64,000 bases of DNA from contig NC_074728.1 in NCBI RefSeq assembly GCF_947242115.1, forward strand, positions 23,143,542 through 23,207,541. Reading direction: 5' to 3'. The stretch's first letter is position 1. Every line of letters starts with the position of its first letter. The DNA is from Biomphalaria glabrata (lineage: Eukaryota > Mollusca > Gastropoda > Planorbidae). Made by a program: the position numbers and the translations under genes. Below the pieces are notes generated by a model, which worked only from the letters and a program-made list of their open reading frames with translations, had not been told where the DNA came from and did no database searches. This document shows positions 48,901 through 63,258 of the stretch, piece by piece.

Positions 48901-51900
48901 GTCTACAACTATTAAAGCTCTTAACACGAAATAAAATAGATTTAGGATTACAGAAAAACAAACAACATTAAGCTAATTTGAGTTATTTCCCTTGGATAAC
49001 AAAAAATATCTTCTTGTCTTTCCACCTAGTTACAAGGCTGTCAAACTGAAAGGACCTGACAGTACGGACTGGACGTATAGTATCAACAGCCTAAGGCCTG
49101 GCACTCATGACCTCTACGCCAACAGCAGCAGCAAAGTGGGACTTTACGTCTACGGCGTTAATGAGCTGTACGGCTACATGCATCCAGTTGGCTTCATTGC
49201 AGCATCTCTCAACCCCTCGGTATGTGCAGTGAATCATTCTTTAGGATTGCCAAACGAATTGTATTACTGCTGTTTATCATTACTATACCTCTATCTAAGT
49301 CATTACTCGGAGGGCGGACCTTGATCTCAAAAATGGCTCTAACGATTTTCCTAGTAATTTAAAAGTTGATGTATATCGCTGAGAAAAGAATTACTAGCTT
49401 GTTGGCCACATAGGGAAAAGTCTAGTTCGACCGTTATAATTTAAAAAAAAAAAATAATAATCTACGTTTGGCTAGAGATTATAACTAGGTCTAGATCCGA
49501 CATCGGTTTTGAATATATTGTTGGTAGTTCTTTGTTCATTGTTGGGAGCTACCTGTGCTTCCGAAGATGGCGTGGTAACACTATAGTATTAAAAGTCTAC
49601 AGCCCAAATCTTGCATTTGTTTAGATGTATTCATCAATAATTAACAATATGGACATCGAGCGTGGATGTCTAGTAACTCAATGGGACATTACTTTAACAT
49701 AAATTAGTGTAGTAACTCAATGGGACATTACTTTAACATAAATTAGTCTAGTAACTCAATGGGACATTACTTTAACATAAATTAAGTCTAGTAACTCAAT
49801 GGTACATTACTTTAACATAAATTGGTCTAGTAACTCAATGGGACATTACTTTACCATAAATTGGTCTAGTAACTCAATGGGACATTACTGTAACATAAAT
49901 TAAGTCCATTTTGTGTTTAAAAGATGGAAGGGGCTCCACAAAAGCTCAGCACAGAGCCTCCTCACATTAAAATTCGGCACTAAACATAATGATTATGAAG
50001 ATATTTGTAGTCTAGTGTCTAGTTTAAGATTTTAGTGGCGTGTAAAACGCTTGGCTTCCAAACCGAGAAGTCCCGGGTTGTAGTCTAGTATTTTGAAATT
50101 CTGGATCTTTAGGTTGCTTTTGTCCCCCCCCCCCCCCCAATCTCTACTTGCAATAGGCATTAGTTTGGGGAAAGTTTAGGCGGTTGCTCATTGTATCGCC
50201 CATATAACTACCTAGTTAACCGTCGGCCATATAAACAAATAACATATACATCATCTGATCTGTCTTATAAATCGCAAGACTTGATAGTGGAACTTGGCTT
50301 TACTTAGAGTTTTGACTCACGCTTTGGGATACAAGATCTGAACGGACAAAAACGATCTATTTCAATGATGATTAAAAAGCGTCTAACTGATTGACAATCA
50401 TTTTATTAGAAAAAGGCTTTTCATCTAAACAGTGTCCTTTTTTTTTTCTTTGTATATGAAAAAAAAACAACAAAGTATATTGCCTGACATGTATATTTTT
50501 GTATTGCTATATTTAGACCTGTGATAAAAGGATGACAAAGGGAGATCATATAGACAATGACTGCGATCAGAGAGTTGACGAGGAAGTCAGAGACAATATA
50601 GGTAAGTGAAACTGAAGAGTTCTGTAGTATAGATCTACACTCTACAGCAGGGGTTCTCAACCTGTGGGTCGCGACCCCTTTGGGGGTCGATTGACCATTG
50701 GCCAGGGGGTCGCCTAAGACCATCGAAAATATGGATTGTTATTGTCTATCCTACAATTCTGTGTTTGTGTATTGGGAGGGGGGGATCGCGGCAGAGTGGG
50801 GGATTGTAAAAAGGGTCGCCGAGCTTAAAAGGTTGAGAACCGCTGCTCTACAGTGTTAGGCAGTTACCTTTTTTAAAACTTACACTTACAGTGTTATAAC
50901 CCAACTTAAGAAAACGTAACCATGACCGGTAGCGGTCATACGTACCGAAACAAACATAAAGCAAGAAGTTTTACAAAGCATAATTCAACTCTATCCATCT
51001 GGTAGAAAGCTTGAATATGTTATATTGCCATTCTCGGAAAAAAACTTTGCAAAGTTCTGCATTGAATCTGTGTAGAAATGAATTATTTTAAAAATAACCA
51101 TTTTGATCATTAATTGTTGGTGATTAATTATTTTGATTGATATCGAAATAAGGGAAATAAATGCTACATAATCACGTACCTACACGTGTTTCCTCCCACT
51201 TCCCATTCTCGGATCAAGTTTAAATTTAACATAATTATTCATAATTGATGACAATATACGAATACATCCAAAAATTAAAACTAATTCATTGATTTTGTTT
51301 TATATAGCAGAAAGGGAGCTAAACCCTGTAATTTTCAGAAAAAATGGGCAGATAAATAAGCTTTGTTTCTAAATGTATACTTTTTTCTATTTCTTTTTTT
51401 TTTCTTCTGCAGACAATGATATGGATGGCAGAGTTGATGAGGACTTAGCCTTCCCAAGTCCAAGTAAGTACATTTGTCGTCTGCGATGCCATTTTTTGTT
51501 ACTTTTTTGTTGTTCCTCTTTCAGACCTGACGATCTAAAGGGCAGATGATGCAAAGGTCATCTGTTTCTGTGGCCCACGGTTAACGAGGGTCGAGATGTA
51601 GCCATCACAACAGCATTTACTTTTTCATTAGAGCTGGCTGGACTCAGGGCTGCCCTAAAGTTGCCGAAAATTAAAATCCCATTCTTCACCAGGAATCGAA
51701 CCAGAGAGCCCCGTTTTGGAAGATAAGCTATTTACCACTCAGCCACCGCACCTCCCCTTGTTATTTAGTAAAAAACCAATTTATTGTTTACTTTATATGT
51801 TATTTGAAAATAAAATAATGGCTGAGAATTATTCGTGGTGACAATGAAGTGAGAATTCTTGTGACGTGACAACTGTGAAACTAGTGAGTTCTTCTTATTA

Positions 51901-54900
51901 AGTGCTTTACTCACTGTTGGAGCTATGCTACAAAAATTTAGGGCCATATTTAGAGAGTTGAATCTGATGACCCAATATCCAATCATATGTCGGAGATTCT
52001 TCCTTAAGTGAAGAATTAATAGAATTTCTTTACGAAATAAAAAAGTACAATATCTTAAGTAGAAATCATAAAAAGATTGAACAGATGCATCAAAATTAAA
52101 AGTTTGAGAAACACTGGTACATGCGCTCATTTCATGTAATTTCAGGCAATGGCAGCTGGGGAGGCTGGAGTGAATGGATGTGTGCTGACTGTGATGGAAG
52201 CACAACACATCGTTCGAGGTAAACGCTATTTCAACACTAAAACCTTTCACGCTTTACTGAAGCATGATGTTGTGTAGTTTGGATGCGGAGAGGTCAGACT
52301 GTCCAAAATTCAGTTTCCGGTCCAGAGGTCTCGGTTTCAAATTCTAACGAACTCTCTAAACTTAATTATGTCCCCTGTGTTTAGGAAAATACGGCTGGTG
52401 TGGACAGAACCAGTAAAAGGAAGAGACGACTTTTGAGGACTCTATTGTGGTTAACATGATAATGAATAAAAAAAGGAAATTGATAACCTAGATGTTATAT
52501 TACTATGGGATAGTGATACGGCGATGTCAATAAAGTAGCATCTTTTTTTTTCTTTTTTTCTTTCAATAAACAGCAGATCAGGGCGATGAAAATCCATCGT
52601 TATTGCTAGTATTGTTATTATTATTATATTATTACTATTATTATACTATGACTTCTCTCCAGAATGTGCGATAACCCAGCGCCAGTCTACACAGGCTATT
52701 ACTGTGACGGACAAAACAGGGAGACGATCGAAGGCAACTGCAGTGCTCTATGCAGAAACGGTAACGTGAATTCCACATCGTTTCTTTAACGACCACCTGT
52801 ATCGCCCTGTACTGCAAGGGTGGTATTCATGTATTGTAGACCCAGTATCACAATGTCCCCAGGGCTCCCAAACACCAGTACCAGGAAGAAGAAGAGGAGG
52901 AAGAGAAAGCCATGGGGAAGAAAATATCAATGAACGGACAGGCCTGTATCGCCCTGTAATGCAAGGGTGGTATTCATGTATTGTAGACCCAGTATCACAA
53001 GATACCAGGATGTCAGGGAGACATTTTTTAGAACACAAACCTTGAAAACACTATTCGACAATGTCGACCCTGTGAAGGTACTGGGCTTTGTCCGGGAAGT
53101 GGGGTTGTCTACGAAGATCGGATTTTTGAACTGTGAACATATAATATTTACATAAGATTTTTACCAAATTATTAAATTTTTATACTACCTTTACTATTTT
53201 AACTGTGAATAGACCTTGTTTTTAATGATTTAACTGTATAGAATTTAGCCCTGGTTATGTAAAGGGAAAGTGTTCTTTAAAGAATTAAAGGCACGACATG
53301 GCCTAAATTGTGCCGATGTGCCTAAACTCAAAACTCAAACCCAAGATCCTCAGGGTTCGCAAACATCAGTACCAGGAAGAAGAAGAAGAGGAAGACAGAG
53401 AAAGCGATGGGAAGACAATATCGAAGAATGGAAAGGGGCTGTCACTGGCTGTCAGTGAATGAATTTCTATCGAAGGCAAAGAGGAGTGGAGAAAGTCGGT
53501 TGGCAGATCTTGTGTGGTGCCCCAACGGTCATCAAACTAAGGGATAGGTGAAGGTGAAGACCTAGAATAAGGGGGTAATTACTAAATGTGACGAAGTCAA
53601 ACTTTATTAATTTGAACAAAATTTAATTCATAGCTGAATGCTTTAGACCTTTAAAAAAAGTCTAGTAAGGAATCGGTGTCAAATGCGCCATTATCCCGTT
53701 CAGTCACAGCGTGGACCTGGAGCACTTCACCCCAAGTTCAGATTCCACAATGAGAATGACCATTTTACTGGGTTGGGTCGTACCGTATACCTTGGTCCTG
53801 GTATCGCTTGTTAGAAGCGGTAGCGCTTACTATGCTTAAATTTCTTCATATTCCGATCTTGTAACGCCACAATTCCATTTAAGGGCCGCCATTCCAGCCA
53901 CGGGTCACCGATGTCGGCCTCTAACGTGAAATGGCGTGGCAGATTTGTTGAACTGCGTTGCAGGGTCTTTGCTCCATCCTTAACCCGAGAGTTATTAAAA
54001 CAAGAACAATGTAAGAAATGGGCCTTATTCTTGCATATTTTCTAGTCGCTAATTTTTTTGTTGTTTTGTCAGCGTCCCTCAAGGCGACGACTACAGTGAC
54101 AAGTCTTCGATTTGAGACAGCAGACCCTAACAAATCTAGCACAGGTCAGTCTGACATCAATGTATCTTTTCGTTACATACACGTTGGACGTCTGTTATGG
54201 AGTGTGTGTGTGTGTCTCTATGCTGACGGTGGGTAGAGTTGAGCGATTGGTTTTGAATGATACAGGATAAGTTGCATTGTGTCAGTACTCTTAGATAGGG
54301 GAGACGACTCTAGAACGTGAAACTGATAAGAATTGTGATTGTAGTGAATTAAATTGTGTACCAAAAAGAATACCTTTTATATTATTACTTAAGTCTACTA
54401 TACCGATTTGATTTTATTTAAGGTAGAATTTGTGTATACTGAAATAAACGTTATATTTATATTGTCCTTATAAAAGTTATTCATGTTATTTCAAATTTTA
54501 TTAGTTAAGATATAATTTACCTACATCTCTTAAATTGTCTGACATCAGTGTGGGGTCAGGAAAGAAAAACACACAATAACATCATATGATTTTTTTTTAG
54601 GATACCTCAGCTTTTTAGTTTTTGACTTCAGTTGTCGAGCTATTTACATCCTAAAAAAAAAACTAACCAACATATGAATATATTTGCATTTTTCCCTAAG
54701 CTATTCTATAGCAAACTTTGAAAAATTGGTAGGACGTTGTAACTCAGTGTTTGGGTGGTCTGTGATACCCTTATTTCTAAATACGAGGCTTAGTGTCTCA
54801 ACATCAGGTCGAAATGATGGAAACGCAACGAAATTCCATGTAGAGACCTCTTATGTGGTTGCTAATCTAAATCATAGATATAATATAAAAAGTTAAGCTC

Positions 54901-57900
54901 CCCTTTCAGACCCTCTGGTCTATATGCAGATGATATTAAGGTCATCTGTTTCTGTGGCCTACGAGGGTGCCATGTGGCCAGCTCAACGACCTTTCGCCCT
55001 TAATGCCCCCAACTAAAGTCAGGCACCCATTAGAGCTGGGTGGACCCAGAGGCGCCCAAGGATCCCGAAATAAAAAATTCCAGGATTCGAGCCCGGCTCC
55101 CCCGGTTCGGGAGCCAAGTGCCTTACCGTTAAGCCACCGCGCCATTGAATTAATATACATACAAATAAACCAAGTTAATTCGCACAAAATCAAACGATAT
55201 GAATAGAAATACCTTCACAATAAACTTACAAGATATAGAATCACAGAACCAAACATTGTACTCTGTATTTATATCTTTCTAAACAAGGCAGAACTAGAAA
55301 CTGGTAGAAATCTGCAGAGTAGCACCTGGCCACAATCTTTAGGACCTCCCCTTTCTTACTAAGAAGAAAAAAACAACGTCCGGAATAGGGAAGATGCCTA
55401 CAAATCTGAAGTACCCATATCTCACAGTGGATTTATACAGAACTCTTAATTAACAATTGTCACCGTATAATCTTGTTTAAACTCAAGCTATTTATCACAT
55501 AAAAATCGATCTCTGGAGTCATTATTTATTATCAGCATCTGTCCTTAGGGATGCCGGGATTGTTTGCGAGTTGGTCCCCTTTACACTACAAGTAAGAGCA
55601 TTAGGTCGTCGCTTGAAATTAACAATAGATAGCTTTAAAACCTTCTATTTTCATAAGCGATTCGCTGGCATAGTGGAGAAAGTATATGCCCTGGAGTTCG
55701 AATTAAAGTTGTACCCTTTTTTCCAAATATTAAATGTATTTATAAAGCTATCACAGTAACATTCACACAGATACACCGATACCCCCCATTTTTTCTCCCC
55801 TGTCCCCAACTGTTCCTGAAAAGTGATAGGATCATAGCACAAAGCCATATTCCTCTTTCCATATGCTAGGGCAAATTTGTACAAATGCTCCTTCTTCCCT
55901 AGTGCTATTAGAGCATGGAATGGGTTGCCTGAGCTAGCCAGGAAAACCAGTGACTTGGCAGAATTGAGGTCATTGGTAAATATGCATGACTAAATGCATG
56001 ACGCGTAGGACGTAATCATCTTCGTTTTTGAAGTAACGTCTGTAGTATGTAAGATAAGATAAGATAGCTCTCTGAGAAAGCTAAAAGAATGAAATTGCGC
56101 TAAACAAATACAATTGCTAAAGATATTTCTAATCGTACAGATTTATGAATGTTAGTTTAGATCTATTACAAATTAAATTTTATGACTGATTCAAACTAAT
56201 TGATACAATAGCACCAAATATGAGCTAAAGATATTTCTAATCGTACAGATTTATTAATGTTAGTTTAGATCTATTACAAATTAAATTTTATGACTGATTC
56301 AAACTACTTGATACAATTGCACTTAATATGAGCTAAAGATATTTCTAATCGTACAGATTTATTAATGTTAGTTTAGATCTATTACAAATTAAATTTTATG
56401 ACTGATTCAAACTAATTGATACAATTGCACTTAATATGAGCTTTTTTAAAAATATATTTTTGTATGTTTTTCTTCTCATTATTTTTGCAGTAACTGTTCA
56501 AGGACAGATAACTCTCTGTAAGTATTCTTAAACTGTATGTTTTGTTTCAGTTGATATTGATTACATTTTAAGGAATAAAAGTTGTGTCTTGTTTTTAAAA
56601 TGAACATCCTTGAATATATATTGTTTCACTTTTTAATATAAGAAGCGCACATTTTTATGACAGCTTACACATTTTTTTTTAATGGAAATGTTCATAAAGG
56701 GAGATAGATCCATAAATATTACGTTTCATTGTATCTGGAGTATAATTAGATGGAATAAGATGAGATAATTTGATATGTCCAAACAAATGTGAATTATTTT
56801 TTTTTTTACTACAGATACCCACCTCAGCTTCACTGATATAGAAATAACAAATGGATATTTAAAAAAAAATCGTTTACATGTTTCGGATATCATTACTAAC
56901 TTGAAGATAATCTACTTCCGAGTCCAAACCTCTTGCAGGATGAAAGAGGATGGCTGCGAGTAGGGTATGAACCTGGGATCATCGAGACAACCGAACCACA
57001 TTCCATGCGCATACCGTAAGATCGAGGAGCCATCCTTTTAAACTCGGATGGTATAGCTACAACGTTATTAATCTTCCAATCAAACCACTAAGTGGAACAA
57101 ATATAAAGATCCAAAGATCAAATAAAATGCTCAATTTATTTTTTCCATATAACTTAACGAGTACCTGTCTCCCTTATTGGAGTATAGACCACCAAACAAA
57201 ACATTTTCTTAGTCCTTTGTAGAGCGGTGGCTGAGTGGTTAAGTGCTTGGCTTCAGAACCTAAAGTCGTGGGTTTGAATCTCGGTGAAGACTGGGATTTT
57301 GAATTTCTGGATTTTAAGGGCGCCTCTGAGTCCACATAACTCTAATGGGTGTCTGACTTACATAGGGGGAAAGTAAAGGTAGTTAGTCGTTGTGTCGGAT
57401 ACATGACACCCTGCTTGTTAACAGTTGGCCATATAAACCGCATGGTCTCAAAGGTAAACTTTACTTTTTTACTAGTCCCTTGTCTTGGACATCTTCCTCT
57501 TGTTCCATGCGTAATAAAACATGAATATGTCTGCCTCTAGTTCGTGTCGCCAGGTAATTCCAGGACGCCCTCTCTTTCTCTTGCCTTGTGGGTTACATTT
57601 CAATGTCTGTCTAGTGATGGGGCATTTTTTTTTGTAGGAGGTCGCTATTGCTGGTGGTGTCTGGTCAGCGTATCTAAACAATTCTTCGTACGCAGCTAAA
57701 GGCACCTTCCTTAGGGCAGCTGTATTTGTCCTCCAGGTCTCGGCTCCATAAAGTGTCCTGGCTAGGATCTTGTGTGCTGTGCAAATCCAATACTATTTCA
57801 CTCAACCAGTGTAAACTAGCCAATTGACATTACATTGAGCAAGATAGACGTAATCATGACTTCTAAATACTCCAACTGATGTATTTTTTTACACATGGGA

Positions 57901-60900
57901 TGCTTGTCTTGTCTCTCTATCCGTCTCTATCACTATTCAACCTTCTCTAAGCCATGGCCATCTTGTTCTCTACGTACGCTTATTCTGCCACGTCATTCGT
58001 CTGTCTGACTACGTCACTACTTTTACCGTCGCTAATAAACAATGCACAATATATTTATTTAAATGACACGCATAATCTCTAAACTAAACCACTACAAAAG
58101 CAAAACGACCTTTACAATAGAGGTTAAAGAGACGAATCTTTGTTGCCAGGTAGAAAATTTCTTGGCGTCTAAATCAGGATACATAATATTGTTTGCTATT
58201 ACTTTAACTAAAAACACAGTTAGTAACAATCTTTTTTTTTTATTCTTGTGTGTTTAAAAATTCAGCCGTAACAACATCTGTCTACGTCAGGCGCACTACC
58301 CCAGGTACATGGTATTTTTTTGTCCTTTAGTGTTTTTGCAAAGTATATAGAGGTATAAGCTTCGTAGTTCTAGATCAGTGATACCCAACATAAATCGACC
58401 TGCGGGCCATTTTAATTTCCGACACTGATGTCGCGGGCCAGGTAAAGGAAAGGTACAAAAACGAAATGAAATTGACCTGAAACTTTTTTTTATTAGAAAC
58501 CAGTGAATCTAGTACTTTCATTAATGGGATATTATTATCTTTTTTTTTTTCGTGCGTCAGAAAACGACTTCATTTCTTTACTAAAAATTTGAGAAACAAT
58601 GTAGCTAGCTTTACCAACGACTCATTTTCTTGTCTCTTTTTGGTAAATATTAACATTAATCTTCCAATCTGTAGACTTTATTTAACACTCTTTTTATTCG
58701 AAAGACGTCAAATTTGTTTTATAATGCCGTTTATATGCGTTTCTTTTTTTTTAAAAACAGCCACAATTTATTAACAACTCAAATATATTAGCTTATCATC
58801 ATGTTCTACCAAAAAGTAAAGGTCCTTTCACTTTTTTCTGGGAAAGGGGGGGGGGGGTTAAATTCTACATGAAGAGTCCAATTTCATAAACGCACAAATG
58901 TTAAAGGGTCATGATAACAATCAATCGGAGAAAAATTGAGGCCCCCTAACGTAGGTAAATGACATTTTTCAACCTTTTTCTTTAGGAGGGGGGGGGGAAG
59001 TAGCGGATTTTCTACACTTTGTGCCGACATTTCGGCGGGCCGGATGGAACCAATTCGCGGGCCGGATCTGGCCCGCGGGCCGGATTTTGGGCATCACTGT
59101 TCTAGATGATTGTTGGCTATTTTTCTGTATACGCGAAGATGACTGTTGTCCAATTTGATATAGGAATCGATACATTTGATATAGCAATCGATACATTTGA
59201 TATAGAAATCGATACATTTGATATAGAAATCGATACATTTGATATAGAAATCGATACATTTGATATTAACCTTAAGCAGCAGCTGGCCTATGAAAGAAAC
59301 AGTTTGAGAGATCTCTCTCTCGGAGACCCAGTGACACACATTTGAGGCCATGAGAGAAGCCCTTGTAGAAGACAGGCCCAAAAGACGCAAAGAAAATCTA
59401 ATTAGACCCACGTCGGACAACGGCTTTGTCTGCATTAGTTGTTGGGAAATATATAGGTCACCACTGGGTTTACGTGGCCATGTGATATTTTAGACAGAAA
59501 CAGATAGGAAACAGACAATGCGATATATTTAGTAACACTGTGGAATCCAATGTTCGCGTTGTGCATAACTTAATCGGATAGTCTTAACAAGTGGTCTTAG
59601 TGTACTTGTAAATATCTTATGCTTGACAGAGTTTCATAAATTTAAAACTTTATTTCTACAGAGTTGTTTAAAGATGGCGTGTGGAGTGGCTGGACTGATT
59701 GGGAATGTTCCTTAGACTGTAAAGACGCTAGAATGATCAGAATAAGGTAAACACTTTAAAGTTTAGAGAGGGGGTGCTGTGGCAGAACAGTTAATCACTT
59801 GGCTTCGTACCTGGGGTCCTGGGTTCGAATCACTATGATGACTGGGATAATGAATTTTGGGATTTTTTAGGCGCCCCTGAGTCCACCCAACTCTAATGAA
59901 TGCCTGGCTTTAGTTGGGGAAAGTAAACGCGGATGTTCATTGTGCTGGCCACACGACACCCTGCTCGTTAACCGCTGGCCAATTTGAACGGTCAACTTTA
60001 ACATGATCTATCCAGTGTAGTGTCCAATCAAAAAAGGGAAAATTTACTTTTCTTTTACTTGAAAGTTTAGCAAGTATTTTTAGGTCTAAGGTACTGTGGT
60101 TAGTTTTGCTATTTTCAAAGCATTATCATAAAATATACATTGGGTGGATTATGCAACCGCAAAAGTTCTTCGCCAGCACATAATGTTTTTTTTTTCGCTT
60201 ACAAAATTGACGGAAGCACGGTGGCTGAGTGGTAAAGCACTTGGCATCCGAACTGATCGGTCCCGGGCTCGAATCCTGATAAAGACTGGAATTTTTAATT
60301 TCGGGATCTTTAAGGCGCTTCTGAGTCCACCCAGCTTTAATGGGTACCTGACATAAATTGGGTAACAGTAAAGGCGGTTGGTCGTTGTGCTGGTCACATG
60401 ACACCATCGTTAACCGTTGTCCACAGAAACAGATAACATTTACACCATCTGCCCAATAGATGGCGAGGTCTGAACGGGAGAAATATCCTAGTATACATGT
60501 AAAACCTCATTATTTTGTGACCATTATCTCAGTATTCTGTGTCCTTGATTTCCAGGAGCTGTGAAGTTATTTTCGACCTTGAACCCAATACCTCGCTATG
60601 TGTCGGCCAGCCAGTGATGCATAAACCTGGTCACTGCACTTCGATTTGTCCTGAAGGTATCTTAAGAAATGTGTGATTGATAAGCGAACCAGAATATTAT
60701 GTCTTAGACACAGTGGCGTAGCTAGGGTGTGTGGGGGGGGGAGAATTTGAAAATCCCTGGGCCCCCACTCGTAGGGGGCCCCCAATTGAAGTTTTTTTTT
60801 ACATTAAAAATGAAATATTACACTAAATGCAGGGCCCCCAAAGAAGTCAAGCCCCCCAAACGATGAAAAATTCTTAGCTACGCCCCTGCTTAGGCAATCT

Positions 60901-63199
60901 ATATGAATCTAAACTATATGTGACATACTACTTGCAACATTATGCTTTGACCATTAAAATCAGTCTCTTTTCCTTATGCTGGAACAAAATCGAAATCGTA
61001 CATGCGCTCCGTTCTCCCTAGTGCGTTAGAGTTAAACCATGGAACGGGTTGCCTGAATCAGACAGGAAATCCAATGACTAAGTAGAGTATTAGTTTTTTT
61101 ATTAACGTGCACGACTAGTTTAAGACCAATAACAAAAAAAAACGTAGGTGCTATAAGGGCCCTCACTGAAACTTTGAACAATTAATTATTGGCATAGACA
61201 AGACATGAATTGTTAACACGATTAAATTAACCAATGAGTCAATTAATTTCCATCCTTCCATCCAAATTGAAAACAACAAGGTAGATTAATCTTTCAGTAT
61301 TCACAGATACCTGGTACGGCAAAATTTGTAGGACTTCGTCTCCTCGGATAATTGAGCACGTTATTTCTCCCACACCCATTCTCGGATCAATTTAAAACGT
61401 TTAACAATTATTTATTGTACCTTACAAAATATGAATCAATTTAAATAATTATTGATAATTAAATATTTTATTTGATATATAATAAGGGAAATAACTTCTA
61501 CATTACTGAGATATACTGTTGTAAGACACTAAGAGCGAAGTTACTTCCCTTAGATAAGCTTCACCTGTTTTCTATCATGAAAGTCCTGAGTTTTGAATGC
61601 CGTGCAATTAAATTAATCTGAATGCAATGTATAGAAATGAATACCTCTTGACGAAAATGTATTGTTTACATTTCTCATTAGATTGCCCAGTAGGTAAATG
61701 GGGCAGCAACTGTGCGGGGCAATGTGAACACTGTGACCCTGACTGTAACAAGAGAAACGGCACGTGCACGGTGTGTAGACCTGGCTACCACTACCCTCAC
61801 CTGTCCTGCTCCAAACGTGAGATCATTTTTTTTCCCTTCAGTTCAGGTCACCATTTTTTTTTTCGTAATAACAGTTTATATAGCTTATATCTTTGGGAAA
61901 GATATATAGCTAATTAGCCCCGACGGTGAAAAATCTGGTTTGACATTTTTAATTTTTCAAAATATAATATTCTGTCTCTCTGTGTGTTTGTCTGTCTGGC
62001 CTAAAGTTTGTACAGGCTATTTCTCGGACACCCCATCTCGGATCAAGCTGAAACATTGCACACTTATTTCTTTTATCTGACAACACGAGGATCAATAAAA
62101 AAAAAAAATTAGTTAATTAACTATTGGTAATAAATGACTTTGTTTGGTATCTCAAACAAAGGAAAGAAATAGTACTTGAGTGAAGCGGATTTAGTCCTCT
62201 TTATAGAATGCACTTGTAGGCTTATTACAAATTTAATTGCATGACTGATCCAAAGTAATTGAACCACTTAAATATTAGCGTTATTTCTTTAAAAAAAAAA
62301 TTTTTTTGTAGTTTGCTTGTTTACTGCAACTTTTTTGTTCTCGTGCCTCTAGGATGTGAGAAATACACGTTTGGGGACATGTGTCGAGGGAACTGTATAG
62401 AGCGCTGTGGTGGTGAGGACTGCATGGAGAGAGTTCTAGGCATCTGTCCGCGTAAGGAGAATAACTTTCCTTCACATACTAATTCCAGCATCACTTTATG
62501 CAAGACAACATAGGACATGGAGCATCTAATATTTATTTTCATGCAAGACAACATAGGACATGGGGCATATAATATTTATTTTCCTGCAAGACCACATAGG
62601 ACATGGAGCATATAATATTTATTTTCATGCAAGACAACATAGGACATGGAGCATATAATATTTATTTTCATGCAAGACAACATAGGACATGGAGCATATA
62701 ATATTTATTTTCATGCAAGACAACATAGGACATGGAGCATATAATATTTATTTTCATGCAACACAACATAGGACATGGAGCATATAATATTTATTTTCAT
62801 GCAAGACAACATAGGACATGGGGCATATAATATTTATTTTCATACAAGACAACATAGGACATGAGACATATATTGATAAACTGTCATCACATTTATGTGT
62901 TGTAAAGTAAAGTTCCCCTTTCACCCCTACGGGGCAGATTATGTCAATTCATCTGTTTCTTTGGGCTTACAGTTAACGAGGGTGTTTTGTGGCCAGCACA
63001 ACGACCAATCGCATTAGCTTTCCCCAACTAATGTCAGGTACCCATTAGTACTGTATGGACTCAGGGGCGCCCAAAGCATCGCAAAATTAAAAATCCAAGT
63101 CTTTCTAAGGAGTTGACACAGGTACCCCCTCGGTTCGGAAGCTATCCTTTACCACACAGATACCGCGCCTCTATCCTTTAATTATAAAAGTATATATTA

Positions 63200-63258
<59 letters not shown>

